A DNA stretch of 64,000 bases. Source: Ceratotherium simum simum (lineage: Eukaryota > Chordata > Mammalia > Perissodactyla > Rhinocerotidae). This document shows, piece by piece, positions 44,771 through 56,507 of this stretch (its first letter is position 1; every line of letters begins with the position of its first letter). The DNA lies in contig NW_004454265.1 in NCBI RefSeq assembly GCF_000283155.1, forward strand, positions 2,208,119 through 2,272,118. Reading direction: 5' to 3'. The notes below the pieces were generated by a model that saw nothing but the letters and a program-made list of their open reading frames with translations, had not been told where the DNA came from and made no database searches. The translations under genes were made by a program, and so were the position numbers.

Positions 44771-45015
44771 TTTTTTTTTTTTTTTTTNNNNNNNNNNNNN
44801 NNNNNNNNNNNNNNNNNNNNNNNNNNNNNNNNNNNNNNNNNNNNNNNNNNNNNNNNNNNNNNNNNNNNNNNNNNNNNNNNNNNNNNNNNNNNNNNNNNNN
44901 NNGCATGGCTTGCCAAGCAGTGCATCGGTGCGCGCCCGGGATCCGAACCAGCGAACCCCGGGCCGCCGCAGCGGAGCGCGCGCACTTAACCGCTTGCACC
45001 ACCGGCCCGGCCCCA
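44771..45015 (-). mobile_element. ERE SINE containing the assembly gap
   Basis: T-run from 44771, then 115 N, then the head: 'gcatggcttgccaagcagtg', 'gcccgggatccgaaccagcg' and 'cttaaccgcttgcaccaccg' ending 'gcccggcccc'. Exact 14-bp target duplication 'gatataaacattct' at 44757-44770 and 45016-45029, so the two sides belong to one insertion even though its middle is unread. Confidence 0.95.
44788..44902. other. Assembly gap, 115 N
   Basis: Run of N inside the ERE between its T-run and body. Any open frame crossing it is meaningless. Confidence 1.
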
Positions 45016-45485
45016 GATATAAACATTCTAGTACCTCTCTCGTGGTGCACATGTATAAGAGTTTCTCTAGGGTATAGATGCCTAGAAGTAGAATTACTGA
45101 GGTATGAGGTGGACACATCTTCAGCTCTACCAGATAGTGCAACATTGTTTTCAAAGTGGTTGGTGCCAGTCTTTACTCACACAAGTATTGTATAACATTT
45201 TTGGTTACTTCACATCCTTGCCATACTTGATATTTCCACTTTTTCATTGTTGCCAATGTGTGGTTTTATTGCCACAATGTGGTGACTGTAAAATGATATC
45301 TGATCTTGGTTTGAATGAGCCTTTCTAAAATTACTAATGGAATTGAGTATCTTCTCATGTATGTATTGGTCATTGGTATTTCTTCATCTGTGACTTGCCT
45401 ATTTTTTAATGCATTTTTCTATTTCTAATGGATCTTTTCTATTTTATCTTTTACCACTTCTTTGTCAATTAAGCTGTGTTGCAGA

Positions 45486-45799
45486 GGGTCGGCCCCATGG
45501 CTTAGCGATTAAGTGTGCGTGCTCCACTACTGGCGGCCCGGGTTCGGATCCCGGACGCGCACCGACGCACCGCTTCTCCGGCCATGCTGAGGCCACGTCC
45601 CACATACGGCAACTAGAAGGATGTGCAACTGTGACATACAACTATCTACTGGGGCTTTGGGGGGAAAAAAAAGGAGGAGGATTGGCAATAGATATTAGCT
45701 CAGGGCCGGTCTTCCTCAGCAAAAAGAGGAGGATTGGCATGGATGTTAGCTCAGGGCTGATCTTCCTCACCAAAACAAAAACAAAAACAAAAACAAAGA
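45486..45799 (+). mobile_element. ERE SINE, long type
   Basis: Head 'ggtcggccccatggcttagc', 'gattaagtgtgcgtgctcca', B-box 'gggttcggatcccgg', body 'acatacaactatctactggg', two tail units ('ggaggattggca' twice), and a tail of CAAAAA repeats (about 45772-45797). Exact 11-bp target duplication 'tgtgttgcaga' at 45475-45485 and 45800-45810. The 156-codon frame 45409-45879 is SINE read-through. Confidence 0.97.
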
Positions 45800-47194
45800 T
45801 GTGTTGCAGATATCTTCTCTCAGTAGGTCTTAATTTTTATGTATTCAAATTTATCAGTCCTTTATTTTATGTTTTTTAACATAACAGTCAAGGTCATAAT
45901 CATATTCTTCTACATTGTCTTCTAAAGATTTTGTCTTTCACAGTTAAATGTTTAATCCACCTGGAATTGATTTTTGTAAATGGTGCACTATGAGGATCCA
46001 GTTTTCCTTTTTCATGTTGGTAACTGTTTATCCAGACATCGTTTATTAAATACTCCTTTTTCCCTACTGAACTGCAATGCCAGCTCCTTCATCAACCAGG
46101 TTTCCCAATATGTATAGACTATTTCTGGCCTCTCTGTCCTGTTGTATTGGTCAATTTATTTATCCCTACACTAATAGTGCACGTATTAATTGCTAGCTTT
46201 ATAATAAGTCTTGATATCTGGTAAGACAAGTCACCCACCTCATTTTTCTTCTACATGAATATTTTGGTTATTTTTAATCTTTACTTTTCCATATAAATTT
46301 GAGGATGGATTTGTTTTTTAATTCACTAAATAGATAAGTAAATAGACTGACCAATTGGTATGCTGAGATTTTTATTGAAATTACACTGAATCCATAGTAA
46401 GAAATGGTATCTGTATGATATTGTGCCTTCTCATCCTTGAACATGTATAGCTCTGCATACTTACTTAGGTCTTCTTTAGTATCTGTTAATAAACTTTTAT
46501 AATTTTCTCCCTAAGAGACTAGCACATCCTTTGTTAGATTTATTCTTAGAGGCTTTATATTTTTATGCTATTAAAATGGTATCTTTTTAAAAATTATGTC
46601 CTGTGCTCATGGTTGATTTACACAAATGCAGTTGACTCTTAAATATTGACTTTGTACTTAAACTAATAAATTATCTGTAGGTACTTTTGAGTTTTCTACG
46701 TAGAGAATCATATTATCTATTAATAATGACCTTTTTGTTTCTTCTTTTCCGATTGTTATATCATTTGTTTCTTTTTTTTAAATCTTACTGCACTGACTAG
46801 GACCACTAATACCTAATAGAAATGATGATAGCTAGCATCATTGTTCTGCTTGTGGGCATAAAGATATTGTTTTTTTAACATTTTATTATTGAGTATGCTA
46901 TTTGCTTTACCTTTTTCAATTTGCTTTCGTTTTGGGGGTTTTTTTGTGGGGAAGGGTAGATTCCCTTTTTCAGGTTAGGGATATTTCCTTCCTGCCTTAT
47001 TTTTAATCTCAAATAAATGTTGAATGTCATTAAAGACTTTAGTTATTTAGTTTAGTTTTTCTCCTTTAGTCAGACAATGTTATGAATCACATTAATATAT
47101 CTTCTAATATTGAACCAAATCTGCAGTCCTAGAATTAATCCAACATGATTATTATGTATTATCTTTTTTACACTCCTTGATTTCATTTGTTTAT

Positions 47195-47262
47195 ATATAA
47201 ATTATACATATATATGTATATATGTTTGTGTACAGATATATGTGTATATATATATTTTTTTT
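47195..47262. repeat. TA/TG-rich microsatellite with T-run
   Basis: Alternating TATA/TGTA units ending in a run of T, inside the ancient L1. Confidence 0.85.
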
Positions 47263-47699
47263 TTCTTCTCTTTTACCCTTTTTGTACCTGCATTCATGAT
47301 TTGCTTCTATAACTTTTCCTTTTTTGGACTGTTCTTGACTGGTTTTGAAAGCTAGTTCGTGCTAGCCTAACAAAATGAGTTAGGAAGTCAGTTTGTCTAA
47401 CATCAAAATTATCTTTTCCTTGAGGGTTTGTTAGAACTTTTCTGTAAAACCTTCTGACCCTAGTGTTTATAGAAAATTTTTTCGCAAATAATTCCATTTC
47501 TTTATGAATTAGAGGACTACTGGGACTGTTCACTTCATTTTTGATCTTTGTGGATTTCTTACTTCATGGGATCTCAGCAATACATTTAATCTGATTTTTA
47601 AAAATATTTCATCCAGCATTATTTGTTGGTGTGTTTAGCAGAAGTATCTTAAAGAATCTTATTCTCCATTATCTAGGAAACAGAAGTCTTCATTTAAAC

Positions 47700-48680
47700 A
47701 TCATCCCTTTCCAATGGGACTTACCCATCACTCCATTAAAACGGCTTTTTTCAAAATCACCATTACTCTCTAATTTGCCAAATCTAGTGGAATTTTTCTC
47801 ATCATATTCCACCTTGCAGCAGCATTTAACATAACTTACAACTTACCACACCATTCTTTTTGAAACTACCCCTTTTTCACTTTATATGGCATAATACTTA
47901 CCTGATTTTTCTGCCAGCCCTGGCCAACCCTATCTCTTCCTTCTACCCAATCTGCAAGTGTTGGCATTCACTGGAACTCAGTCCTTTTGCTTTTTATCTC
48001 TATAATTTTTCTTTTTAGGTCAATTTATCATTTTCCATTGGAGTAAATGCCTTGTATATGCTTATTACTTCCAAATTTATATCTTCAGCCCAGACTTTCT
48101 CTTCTGAACTTCAGGCTTGGAGACATATTTTTTAACATACAAGCATCTCAAAATCATCTTTTTTTTGTGTGTGTGAGGAAGATTATCCCTGAGCTAACAT
48201 CTGTTGCCAATCCTCCTCTTCTTTTGCTGAGGAAGATTGGCCCTTGGCTAACATCTGTGCCCATCTTCCTCTACTTTTTTTTATATGGGTTGCCGCCACA
48301 GCATGGCCTGACAAGCGGTGTGTTGGTGCGTGCCCAGGATCCGAACCTGGGCTGCCAGCAGCAGAGCGCGTGCACTTAACCACTACGCCACGGGGCCGGC
48401 CCCTCAAAATCGTCATCTTTAATGCTGAACTCTTAAATCCACTCCCAAGTCTTCATTTTAGTAAATGGCACTACTCTTTGTCTAGTTACTTGATACAGAA
48501 ACTTGAAACTCAGCTTGATTCTTCTCTTTCCCTCTCCCTCTGTAAAATTCTTGTTTATTCTTCATCTAAAATACGTCTCTGTCTTCTCTGCTACCCCTGA
48601 TCTGGGTAGTCATCACCTCTTGCCTGTACTTTTATTATAGCCTCACAATTAACTGGTTTCTCTACTCTCTCTTGATGTGC
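47700..48680 (+). repeat. L2 LINE ORF2 segment, right part of split element
   Basis: 'cccatcactccattaaaacg', 'ctttttt' then 'caaaatcaccattactctct', 'caaatttatatcttcagccc', 'agactttctcttctgaactt', 'aatgctgaactcttaaatcc' and 'gcctcacaattaactggttt' follow the L2 reverse-transcriptase region in order, starting within about 10-20 bases of where the left part (43484) stops. Frames are decayed. An ERE interrupts it at 48156-48402. Confidence 0.78.
48156..48402 (-). mobile_element. ERE SINE (ERE2-like)
   Basis: T-run and GTGTGT, 'ccctgagctaacatctgttg', a second unit with 'cttggctaacatctg', 'ttatatgggttgccgccaca' and the head 'cttaaccactacgccacggg' ending 'gccggcccc'; B-box complement 'ggatccgaacctggg'. 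Target duplication 'ctcaaaatc' at 48147-48155 and 48403-48411. Confidence 0.95.
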
Positions 48681-48689
48681 TGTAGAGTG

Positions 48690-49395
48690 ACCAGTGGCTC
48701 TGGGAAGACCTCCCTGGCTGGCATTTAAACTAAATATGAACAACAGGAAGGGGCTTCCCAGGCAAAGAGCATTCTAGGTGGAGGGAACAGCTTCTGTAAA
48801 GATCCTAAGGGGGAAGCAAGTTTAGAATGCTCAAGAACCATAAAGAAGGTCAGTGTGGCTAGGGCAAGGGTTAGAGATTTGGTTGAAGAGTTTAGCAGGA
48901 GCCAGATTATACATAGTTTTGTAAGTAATAGTATGGAGTTTGAATTTTATTCTAAATGTGATAGGAAGCCAGTGAAAAGTAATAGTTTAACAGGAGGTAA
49001 GAGAGAAAAATCAAGGTCTGGAGTTTGATAAAGATGTCAAGACTCAACCCAAAGATTTGAAGGTAATCAGCATCTAGATGGTATTTATAGCTATAGATCA
49101 CCTATAAAGAGAGAATAAAGATAGAGAAGAGGAAGGTGCCCAGACTGAGCATTGGGGCAGCCTAAAATTTAGAGGGGCCAGTATAGGAAAATGAGGAATT
49201 GTGACCAGTGAGGTGGAAGAAAACCAGGAGTGTATGGTGTCATGGTAGCCAAATGAAAAAGTTTGAAGAATGAGTAAGTGGTCACTTCTATTGAATGATG
49301 GGTCAGAGAAGAAATAGAAATATAATCTTGCTCCTGTAAGGATCATTTAGTAGTTTCAAGGACAATGAAAAGGTAGCTTTTAAGTAGTCTCTAGA
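48690..49395 (-). repeat. L2 LINE ORF2/3' region, antisense
   Basis: 'gggaagacctccctggctgg', 'tctaggtggagggaacagct', 'tcagtgtggctagggcaagg', 'ggaagccagtgaaaag', 'atcagcatctagatggtatt', 'gactgagcattggggcagcc' and 'agaaaaccaggagtgtatgg' give the reverse-complement L2 order over 700 bp. It faces the sense L2 immediately to its left. Confidence 0.85.
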
Positions 49396-49420
49396 AATTC
49401 TTGAGAGCAGTAAACAAGTA

Positions 49421-49934
49421 CTGTGGTCCCCCCTTATCTGCAGTTTTGCTTTCCGTGGTTTTGGTTACTCACAGTCAACTGCAGTCCAAAAATATTAAAT
49501 GGAAAATTCCAGAAATAAATAATTTATAAGTTTTAAATTGTGTGCCATTCTGAGTAGCATGATGAGATCTTGCGCCATCCCACTTCATGTGAAGTGGGAT
49601 GTGAATCATCCCTTTGTCCAGCGGACCCACGCTGTATACATTACTCCCCCGTTAGTCACTTAGTAGCTCTCTTGGTTATCAGATCGACTGTCATGGTATT
49701 GCAGTGCTTGTGTTCAAGTCACCCTTATTTTACTTAATTATGGCCCCAAAGCCAACTTTATTATTAGTTATTGTTGTTAATCTTTTACTGTGCCTAATTT
49801 GTAAATTAAACTTTATCATAGGTACGTATGTATAGGAAAAAACATAGTTTATATAGAGTTCAGTACTATCTGCAATTTCAGGCATCCACTGGGGGTCTTG
49901 GAACATATCCCTCACTGCTAAGGAAAGATTGCTG
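49421..49934 (+). mobile_element. Tigger-type DNA transposon deletion derivative
   Basis: 514 bp from 'ctgtggtccccccttatctg' to 'aggaaagattgctg', flanked by TA (49419-49420 and 49935-49936). Interior blocks 'aaaatattaaatggaaaatt', 'ttggttatcagatcgactgt', 'gtgttcaagtcacccttatt', then 'atggccccaaagcc' (start of the Tigger transposase gene) joined directly to the 3' end block 'actgggggtcttggaacata'. The gene is reduced to its first few codons. Ends are diverged. Confidence 0.88.
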
Positions 49935-49936
49935 TA

Positions 49937-50439
49937 TCGGCCATTTTCCCAAAAGTTAAAAACAAAAGAAAGAGAATCTTCAAGGAGGTTCCCTCTCCAA
50001 TAAAGGAATGCCACATTCTTAAACAACAGTAGCCTGCCTCTGTTCAGCTCATCATTCAACAAATACCTACTAGATAATCCAAACACTATTGTTATTAGAC
50101 TTGCAAACACAATATTTGGTTCCCTAATTAACACTGGTTTGGCCCATTGCTATTTTATAGCAAAATTTCAGGATGGTTGATAACCTTTTGGACCAGATCA
50201 GATTCCCTTAGAGCTTACAGCTTTGCAGTATCTCAGACTGGACAGACACAAAGACATAAGCGTTTTCTCCCTCACAATCAGCACATGGAGGAACAAGTCA
50301 ACTTGTCTTGTTTAGAAAGACTTTCCTTCAGTTGTTATTTTTGAACAAAGACTTTTTGCAGTGAGTAATTATTGTTTGAAATAGTAACTGGCTTTATGAA
50401 TGTGTTTACTAAACAAGATTTTTAGAAAGGGAGACACTG
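49937..50439. other. Unique non-coding DNA
   Basis: Nothing recognised. Open frames nearby overlap the Tigger element or show no domain. Confidence 0.35.
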
Positions 50440-50745
50440 ACACTTATCTTCTAAATCCATTTTCTGACAATTTTGGTCAAATGGCTTTCTGACGTGTGGG
50501 ACGGTAATTGCTTCCAGGGACTTGTTTTGCTGTCTGACTAATCAGTGTCTCATGGCTTCTGGATTATTGAACTCCTCTGTCCATCTGGCTGCTGGGACCA
50601 GGCCCTGAGTCAGCCTCTAAAAATTCTTCTTAAAATGTTTAAAATTAATTGTGGATTTGCAGTGGTTTCATTTGCAAAGGTTTATTTTTAGTGCTAATAT
50701 TGTTATATGATATCAGTTTTGTGTTTATTAAACGAGTTTAAGTAG
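50440..50745. promoter_or_regulatory. Candidate conserved regulatory block
   Basis: Repeat-free, mixed-composition block with 'ggacggtaattgcttccagg', 'ctgactaatcagtg', 'aaaattaattgtgg' and 'ttattaaacgag'. It resembles vertebrate conserved enhancers in motif make-up. Inference from composition only. Confidence 0.22.
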
Positions 50746-53104
50746 GCCTGAAAATGTTTATGCATGTATATGTATGTGTGTATATATAAAATTTATATTT
50801 TTAATTAAACTTAGTGTTCATGGGTTGGAATTTTATTCCTACATTTTCTACTTAAAGTTTACTTATATCCAGCATAACTAATATTCCCTGATTATTCCAG
50901 TTACAGATGCTACAAACATGGCAAATATACCTTAAGAGGTTTATAACTTGCTCCACTTGCATGGACCCATTATAGACTTTTCTGCTCAGATTTTGAGATG
51001 CTGCACAATGATTCCCATTCCCAAAGATCACACATCTTGAGAACTCTAATCACGTATTGGTAGTTGATGTGAGTCCATAAGAATTAAAATGTGTGAAGAA
51101 CAGATTGCTTAGAAATTCCTGTGGTTAGAGATTATGCCCTTGAGCCACTGTCCTCCCACACTGGGCTGTCGTTGCCAGATACACACATGAAAGATAGAAA
51201 CTATTGTATTGCATTGTAACTGTCCTGTCACCACCTCACTCTCCTTTCTTGTCCTGCCCCCTTTGCTCAGATCTTCAGAACTCCTCGTCCTGCCTTATTC
51301 CCAGGGTTTAGCTCCCACACAGTCTTGATCTTTCCATCAATTACTCATCTTCTAGATTTTTCCTTCCTCCAAATTTATCAGTCCTACAGGGCCCTGTTCT
51401 CTTCTGCGGAACGATCAACTCATATCTGCTAAAGTGCTTCCTCCATATCTTCCTGTAGAGATCATATTTGCACTTTAGTAGATACCGTATCTTAAGTCAG
51501 AAGAGAAGATAGAAGTGTAACGGGAACACTTGCTGAAGATAATATAGTTGGTTGTGAAGCTGGAACTTAGAGCACTAATTTTTACAGTCACTTAGTTCAC
51601 CTATAAATAACGCTGGACTTGCCTATTATTTTGCAGCTTTATGACTTAAGGCATTGTTTGTCATGAGAAAACACTGTTAGAGGCAAATGAATGGTTAATA
51701 TTAATATTATTTTGTTCCTATAGCTGATTTCCTTCAAAGTCATGGAGGAATGGGCTAAAATATGTCTCTCATTTCCATTTGTTAATTCCTTTATTTCTTT
51801 GTTTATACTCTACTCTGCTCCTTATCGTATCCGGCTCTATATATGTCTCGTGGCAAATGTGGGAATTGGGTATGATTTGCTTTATTGATATCATAATATA
51901 TTAGAAACAGGTTAAAATATGGAAACTTTTCTCCATGTTTATAAAGAGTATGATTGTTATTGATGTGATATTTCCAACTTATATGTTTGCTGCCCTCTTT
52001 TTCTTAAAGTAGAACTTAAAAAGCAAATTATTAGGTTATCTCACCAGAATATTTTAATTGAAAAAATTATACATCTATGCATGTAATTCATAGCTCTGAC
52101 TTACTATCATATAATTTTCATAACATTGTCAAGGAGATTTCGGGCCTATCCACAGTTAGCAGCAATAAATTAAACCAAATAAGAATCATATATATTTCTT
52201 GATACAGCTTGAACAACTGTATTTCAACATGCAGAAACACGCAGAGCCTACCCTACTTTAATAATATAGATAATGTGGCATTTAGAGATTTTCTTGATTA
52301 AAAGCCAAGAATCTTATTTGCATTTCTTTGAAGGAAAAAACTGTAATGAGGACAAAGTATTGGCAAAATTATGGACCGAACAGAGAAGAGATTATAATTA
52401 CAGACTTGAGAGTTCAGTTCAGGATGTGTATGTATGTTGCTTCTTAAATGATGCTTTGAGTAGAGATTACTCATCCATTTGATTTGGGATCTACACACCC
52501 CAGTTCTGTTCCCTGGAAAGTTAGAATTTCTCCCAGTAATTCAGACTCTTAAACATATGCACTCAGGCTTGGTTCTTCACAGTCCCTGAAAAATTGTTTC
52601 TTCTGTTAGTCTGTCATCCTTTATTCTCCCTTCCTCTGATTTTTCTTTCATCAGTTACACCTGAATACATTTTCCAAACTACATTCACTGACCAAAAAAA
52701 AAAACTTTCCATCAACATTTTTTTAGTCATTCAAACCATTATCTTATTATGTGGCAACTCTTTTATACAGTAACATGAATGTGGCTCAATTTTGACTCTA
52801 AAATGAGAAGAAATAAAAATTTATAATAGCAGTATCTATTTGTGATAAATAATATTTTTACAACTTGATCACTTCCCAAAACCTATTTTTACAGTTGATT
52901 TAAGTAGTTGGCAGTTGTTTTCTTATTTGAGTGTTGTACCTAACAAACTAATATTTGGAGAGTAATTTTATTAATCATTTATATTTCAACTTATTTCTGA
53001 AACTGAATTTCATTATATGTTATACTTTGCATCCTAATACTAAAATCGACATAAAGCATTACGAGCAAAGTTTATACTAAGAATCAATTTTATATCAAAT
53101 GCAA
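50746..53104. other. 2.4 kb AT-rich non-coding DNA
   Basis: No repeat or exon recognised, apart from a short TATG/TGTA run at about 50760-50795. Confidence 0.4.
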
Positions 53105-54600
53105 ATAACAGAATAATTAAAGCAATTTTTAAAAAGAATAAAGTCGGATGATTTACACTTCCTGATTTCAAGACTTACTATAGGGCCAGCCCCATGGCTT
53201 AGCGGTCAAGTGCGCGTGCTCCACTGCTGGCAGCCCGGGTTCAGATCCTGGGCGTGCACCGACGCACCGCTTCTCCGGCCATGCTGAGGCCACGTCCCAC
53301 ATAAGGCAACTTGAAGGCTGTGCAACTATGACATACAACTATCTACTAGTGCTTTGGGGGGAAAAAATAAATAAATAAATAAAAATTTATTAAAAAAAAA
53401 AGACTTACTATAGAACTGCGGTAATCAAGACTGTGGACTACTGTAAGGATAGGCATATAGATCAGTGGAACAGGCTAGAGAGACTAGAATTCAACCCTCA
53501 CATATGCGGCCACTTAATTTTCAACAAAACTACCAAGGCAATTCAATGGGAAAAGGAAAGTCTTTTCAATAAATGGTGCTGAGAAAACTGAATATCCTTA
53601 TAGAGAGGAATAAACATTTACCCTTATCTCATACAATACGTAAGAATTAGCTTGAAATGTATTGCAGACCTAAATATAAAGGCTAAAACTGTAAAACTTG
53701 TAGAAGAAAATATAGGAGGAAATCTTGGCAGCCTTGTGGTAGGCAAATATTTCTTTGATAGGCACAAAAAGTACAAACCATTTTTAAAAATGATAAATTG
53801 GACTTTTTTAAATTAAAAAGGTTTTGCTCTTTGAAAGACACCATTAAGAATAAAGAGGCAAGTCACAGAATGGGAGAAAATAATGACAATACATATTGTC
53901 AAAGGATGTATCTTCAGAATATATAAAGAACTCTTATAACTCAATAATAAGAAGACAAACAACCTAATTAAATAATGAGCAAAAGATTTGAACACACACT
54001 TTAAAAAAGAAGTGAATGGCCAATAAGTGCATTAAAAAAATATATCATTAGTCATCAGAGAAATGCAAACCTAGCATATAACCCAGCCATTCCAATATTA
54101 AGTTTACCCAAGAGAAGTGAGAACATATGTCCACACAAAAACTTGTACGTGGATGTTAATAACAACTTTATTCTCAAAAGCCAGAAACTGGAAACAACCC
54201 AGGTGTCCATCAACAGGAGAATGGATAAACAAATTGTGGATATTTATATAATAGAATTTTGCCAGTAATACAAGGAACAAACAACAGATATAGCCAACAA
54301 CATGGAGGTATCACAAAAATATGCTGAATGAAAGACATCAGACATGAAAGAGTGAAATTCTAGAAAATGCAGACTAATCTATACTGGCAGAAAGCAGATC
54401 TGTGATAGTCTGGGGTCAGGATACAGATAGAGATTGACCATCCAGAGGCACAAGGACATTTTTGGTGGTGGTGGAAATATTCTATATCTGGATTGTGGTG
54501 CTGGTTACACAGGTGTATACATTACTCAAAACTCACTGAGTTGTATGCTTTAAATGAGTGTAGTTATTATACATAAATTATACCTCAATGAAGCTAATTT
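53105..54600 (+). repeat. L1M LINE ORF2 end and 3' UTR, with nested ERE
   Basis: 'acttcctgatttcaagactt', then across the ERE 'aatcaagactgtggactact', 'catatagatcagtggaacag', 'caataaatggtgctgagaaa', 'agacaccattaagaataaag', 'agagaaatgcaaacctagca', 'acaacccaggtgtccatcaa', 'ttctatatctggattgtggt' and 'ttatacctcaatgaagctaa'. This is the order of an L1M from the ORF2 C-terminal region to the 3' end. Stops and indels are frequent. Confidence 0.9.
53184..53399 (+). mobile_element. ERE SINE, short-tail type
   Basis: Head 'ggccagccccatggcttagc' then 'ggtcaagtgcgcgtgctcca', body 'tacaactatctactagtgct' and tail of AAATA repeats plus A-run. Exact target duplication of 13-14 bp ('aagacttactatag' at 53170-53183 and 53400-53413, the last G possibly belonging to the SINE). 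It lacks the tandem tail units of the long type. Confidence 0.97.
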
Positions 54601-54751
54601 GAAGTATTTAGTGGTTTATTTAAACCTTATGTTCTGCTTTTAAGAAAGAGAAATTAATATCTTCTGCCATGCGCTACCATCCTCCCTACCCCATCTCTAT
54701 TTAAAAGATCAAAATTGTATATGAATTTGATAAGTATATAAAATGAGCATA

Positions 54752-54960
54752 GGGCCGGCCCCGTGGCTTGGCGGTTGGGTGCGCGCGCTCTGCTGCTGGC
54801 GGCCCGGGTTCGGATCCCGGGCGCGCACCGACACACTGCTTCTCCCGCCATGCTGAGGCCGCGTCCCACGTACGGCAGCTGGAGGGATGTGCAGCTATGA
54901 CATACAGCTGTCTACTGGGGCTTTGAGGGAAAAAATAAATAAAATTAAAAAATAATAATA
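54752..54960 (+). mobile_element. ERE SINE, short-tail type, young
   Basis: Head 'gggccggccccgtggcttgg', B-box 'gggttcggatcccggg', body 'acatacagctgtctactggg', tail of AAATA/AAT repeats. Exact 14-bp target duplication 'ataaaatgagcata' at 54738-54751 and 54961-54974. A-box position differs slightly (ggcttggcggttgggt). Confidence 0.97.
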
Positions 54961-55034
54961 ATAAAATGAGCATAAACAATCAGAACTATTTATCATGTAA
55001 AGTTATCGGAGATTGAGAGGCTCAGGAGCCACCT

Positions 55035-55240
55035 GGTGCAATAGGAAGCACACAGAATTTGAAGCACAAAGGCTTGGTTTCATGTCCCAACGCTGCCTCT
55101 TACGATATCTCTTAAACTTTGAGAGTATCAAGTATCTGGTTTGAAAAATGAGAGTATTATTTATTACCAAAAATTTTGTCTGTTTCAGGATCAAATGAAA
55201 TAACAAATGCAAAGGCACTTTGTAAACACAACAAGTCCAT
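55035..55240 (+). repeat. Probable MIR SINE
   Basis: 'aaaggcttggtttcatgtcc', 'aacgctgcctcttacg', 'aggatcaaatgaaataacaa' and 'atgcaaaggcactttgtaaa' in sense MIR order, diverged. Confidence 0.6.
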
Positions 55241-55299
55241 GTAGTTATCAGCTCATAACTACTTGCAAGTAAAAATTATAAATAAAAGTTAGTTTCATT

Positions 55300-55430
55300 T
55301 TGCCCATGGACTCTGAGAGGGCAAAAAATATGTCATTTTCAACCAGAAATCTCCAGCACCTAGTCTAGCACCTCGCATATTTAGGCACTAAATACATTTT
55401 GGCTGAATTAATTTCAATTCCTGTTTCTGA
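55300..55430 (+). repeat. L2 LINE 3' end relic
   Basis: 'ggactctgagagggcaaaaa', 'aatctccagcacctagtcta', 'gcacctcgcatatttaggca' and 'ctaaatacattttggctgaa' in L2 3' end order. Confidence 0.68.
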
Positions 55431-56495
55431 ATTCCAGCATTTTTATCAACATATTCAGAGAAATTAAAGTGTGTGGAGCCATGGACTGTTTTCTCTAAGC
55501 CTAGAGCCCAAACACAAAATGCTTATAAGAAGAGATATTAGAAGTCAAAACTTTATACTGACAACTTTAATGTTCAAATACAAATATGTTAGTACCTATT
55601 TTCTTCTGACATCATAAAGGAACCGATCACAAAAGACATGAGCTTAAGCTGTCCACTTATCCTGGCATAATAAGTCCCCTGGTTTGGAGAATCAAGTCCT
55701 TGTGGAATTAAGCTTCACTGCTTCTAATCCATGTATAACTTCCTATTAAAGGTGAAATCTAATAAAGAACTAGCCATGAGAGGAAACATAAGATGAAGTC
55801 AAGTGGATCATCACCTTCTTTATATCTTAAGAAGTTAATGATTCAAACCTTTTTTTGGTAGAAGACTCCTGAATATCCTCTCCACTCCCTACCCCAATCC
55901 CATGATGTTTGGGGTAGGCAGCAGCTGTGCAACTCCAAAAGGTGGCTGGGCTGACACCAACACCATTGCTACTGACACTTTCCCAGTAAGTTTTATTTCG
56001 TTAATCTTGATGCCACATATGCACCCTTTCTCTAGCTAGTAGGCAGCCAGAACATAACAACTTGCAAAGGCAAAGCCATTACTGGGATGATACAAGAAGA
56101 GAGTTATGGATGTTCTTTGTCTCCTCTGCACCTTAGAAGTGAGTGTAACCAATGCTTTTGGGGGACTATAAGGAGAGTACAACTTTCACCTTCTCTGGGA
56201 TGGAGAACAGAGTGGATATGTTGCCTCTGGGTTCAATATTTGTTTCTGGAAAATCTGTCTTTCCATTTTACTGTCATCCTCTAATAAACTGATGCATCCA
56301 CTTTGCAAAATATAAGACTATGGAATTATATGTGCTTGTAAACACACTTTTGGATGAATGGTACTCTTCATTTTTATCTCATTAATTTTCGGGTTTCAAC
56401 ACAATTTTTTTTAAGTAAGGATTTAAACATAAAACAATAACCCTAGGTAAAGAACTAAGGGATTTTGATATTTCATAGTTATTCTTTCTATTTTT
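55431..56495. other. Unique non-coding DNA
   Basis: No family recognised. 55840-56290 is less AT-rich and ends with an AATAAA at about 56282; it could be an eroded LTR, but no paired termini or target duplication were found. Confidence 0.35.
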
Positions 56496-56507
56496 AATAG
56501 TTGTTTG

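Larger units (their letters stand above)
44549..47695 (-). repeat. Ancient L1M, about 2.6 kb, with nested EREs
   Basis: Antisense L1 running from the 3' UTR/ORF2 end (left) into the ORF2 reverse-transcriptase region: 'ctattacaaacattgctgat', 'atgatatctgatcttggttt', 'aatccacctggaattgattt', 'gatccagttttcctttttca', 'ataataagtcttgatatctg', 'aacaaaatgagttaggaagt' and 'catccagcattatttgttgg'. All frames are broken. EREs at 44771-45015 and 45486-45799 interrupt it; a TA/TG microsatellite lies at 47195-47262. Confidence 0.85.

Noticed and set aside
44583..45154. Long open frames (up to 177 codons) near 44.6-45.2 kb
   Set aside because: They run through the 115-N gap and SINE/L1 sequence; the N run hides stops.
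54752..54850. tRNA gene suggested by intact A and B box-like motifs
   Set aside because: These are the tRNA-derived heads of SINEs; sequence downstream is SINE body, with no tRNA 3' half or acceptor stem.
55840..56290. Possible second LTR ending near an AATAAA
   Set aside because: No TG/CA pair, target duplication or recognised family.
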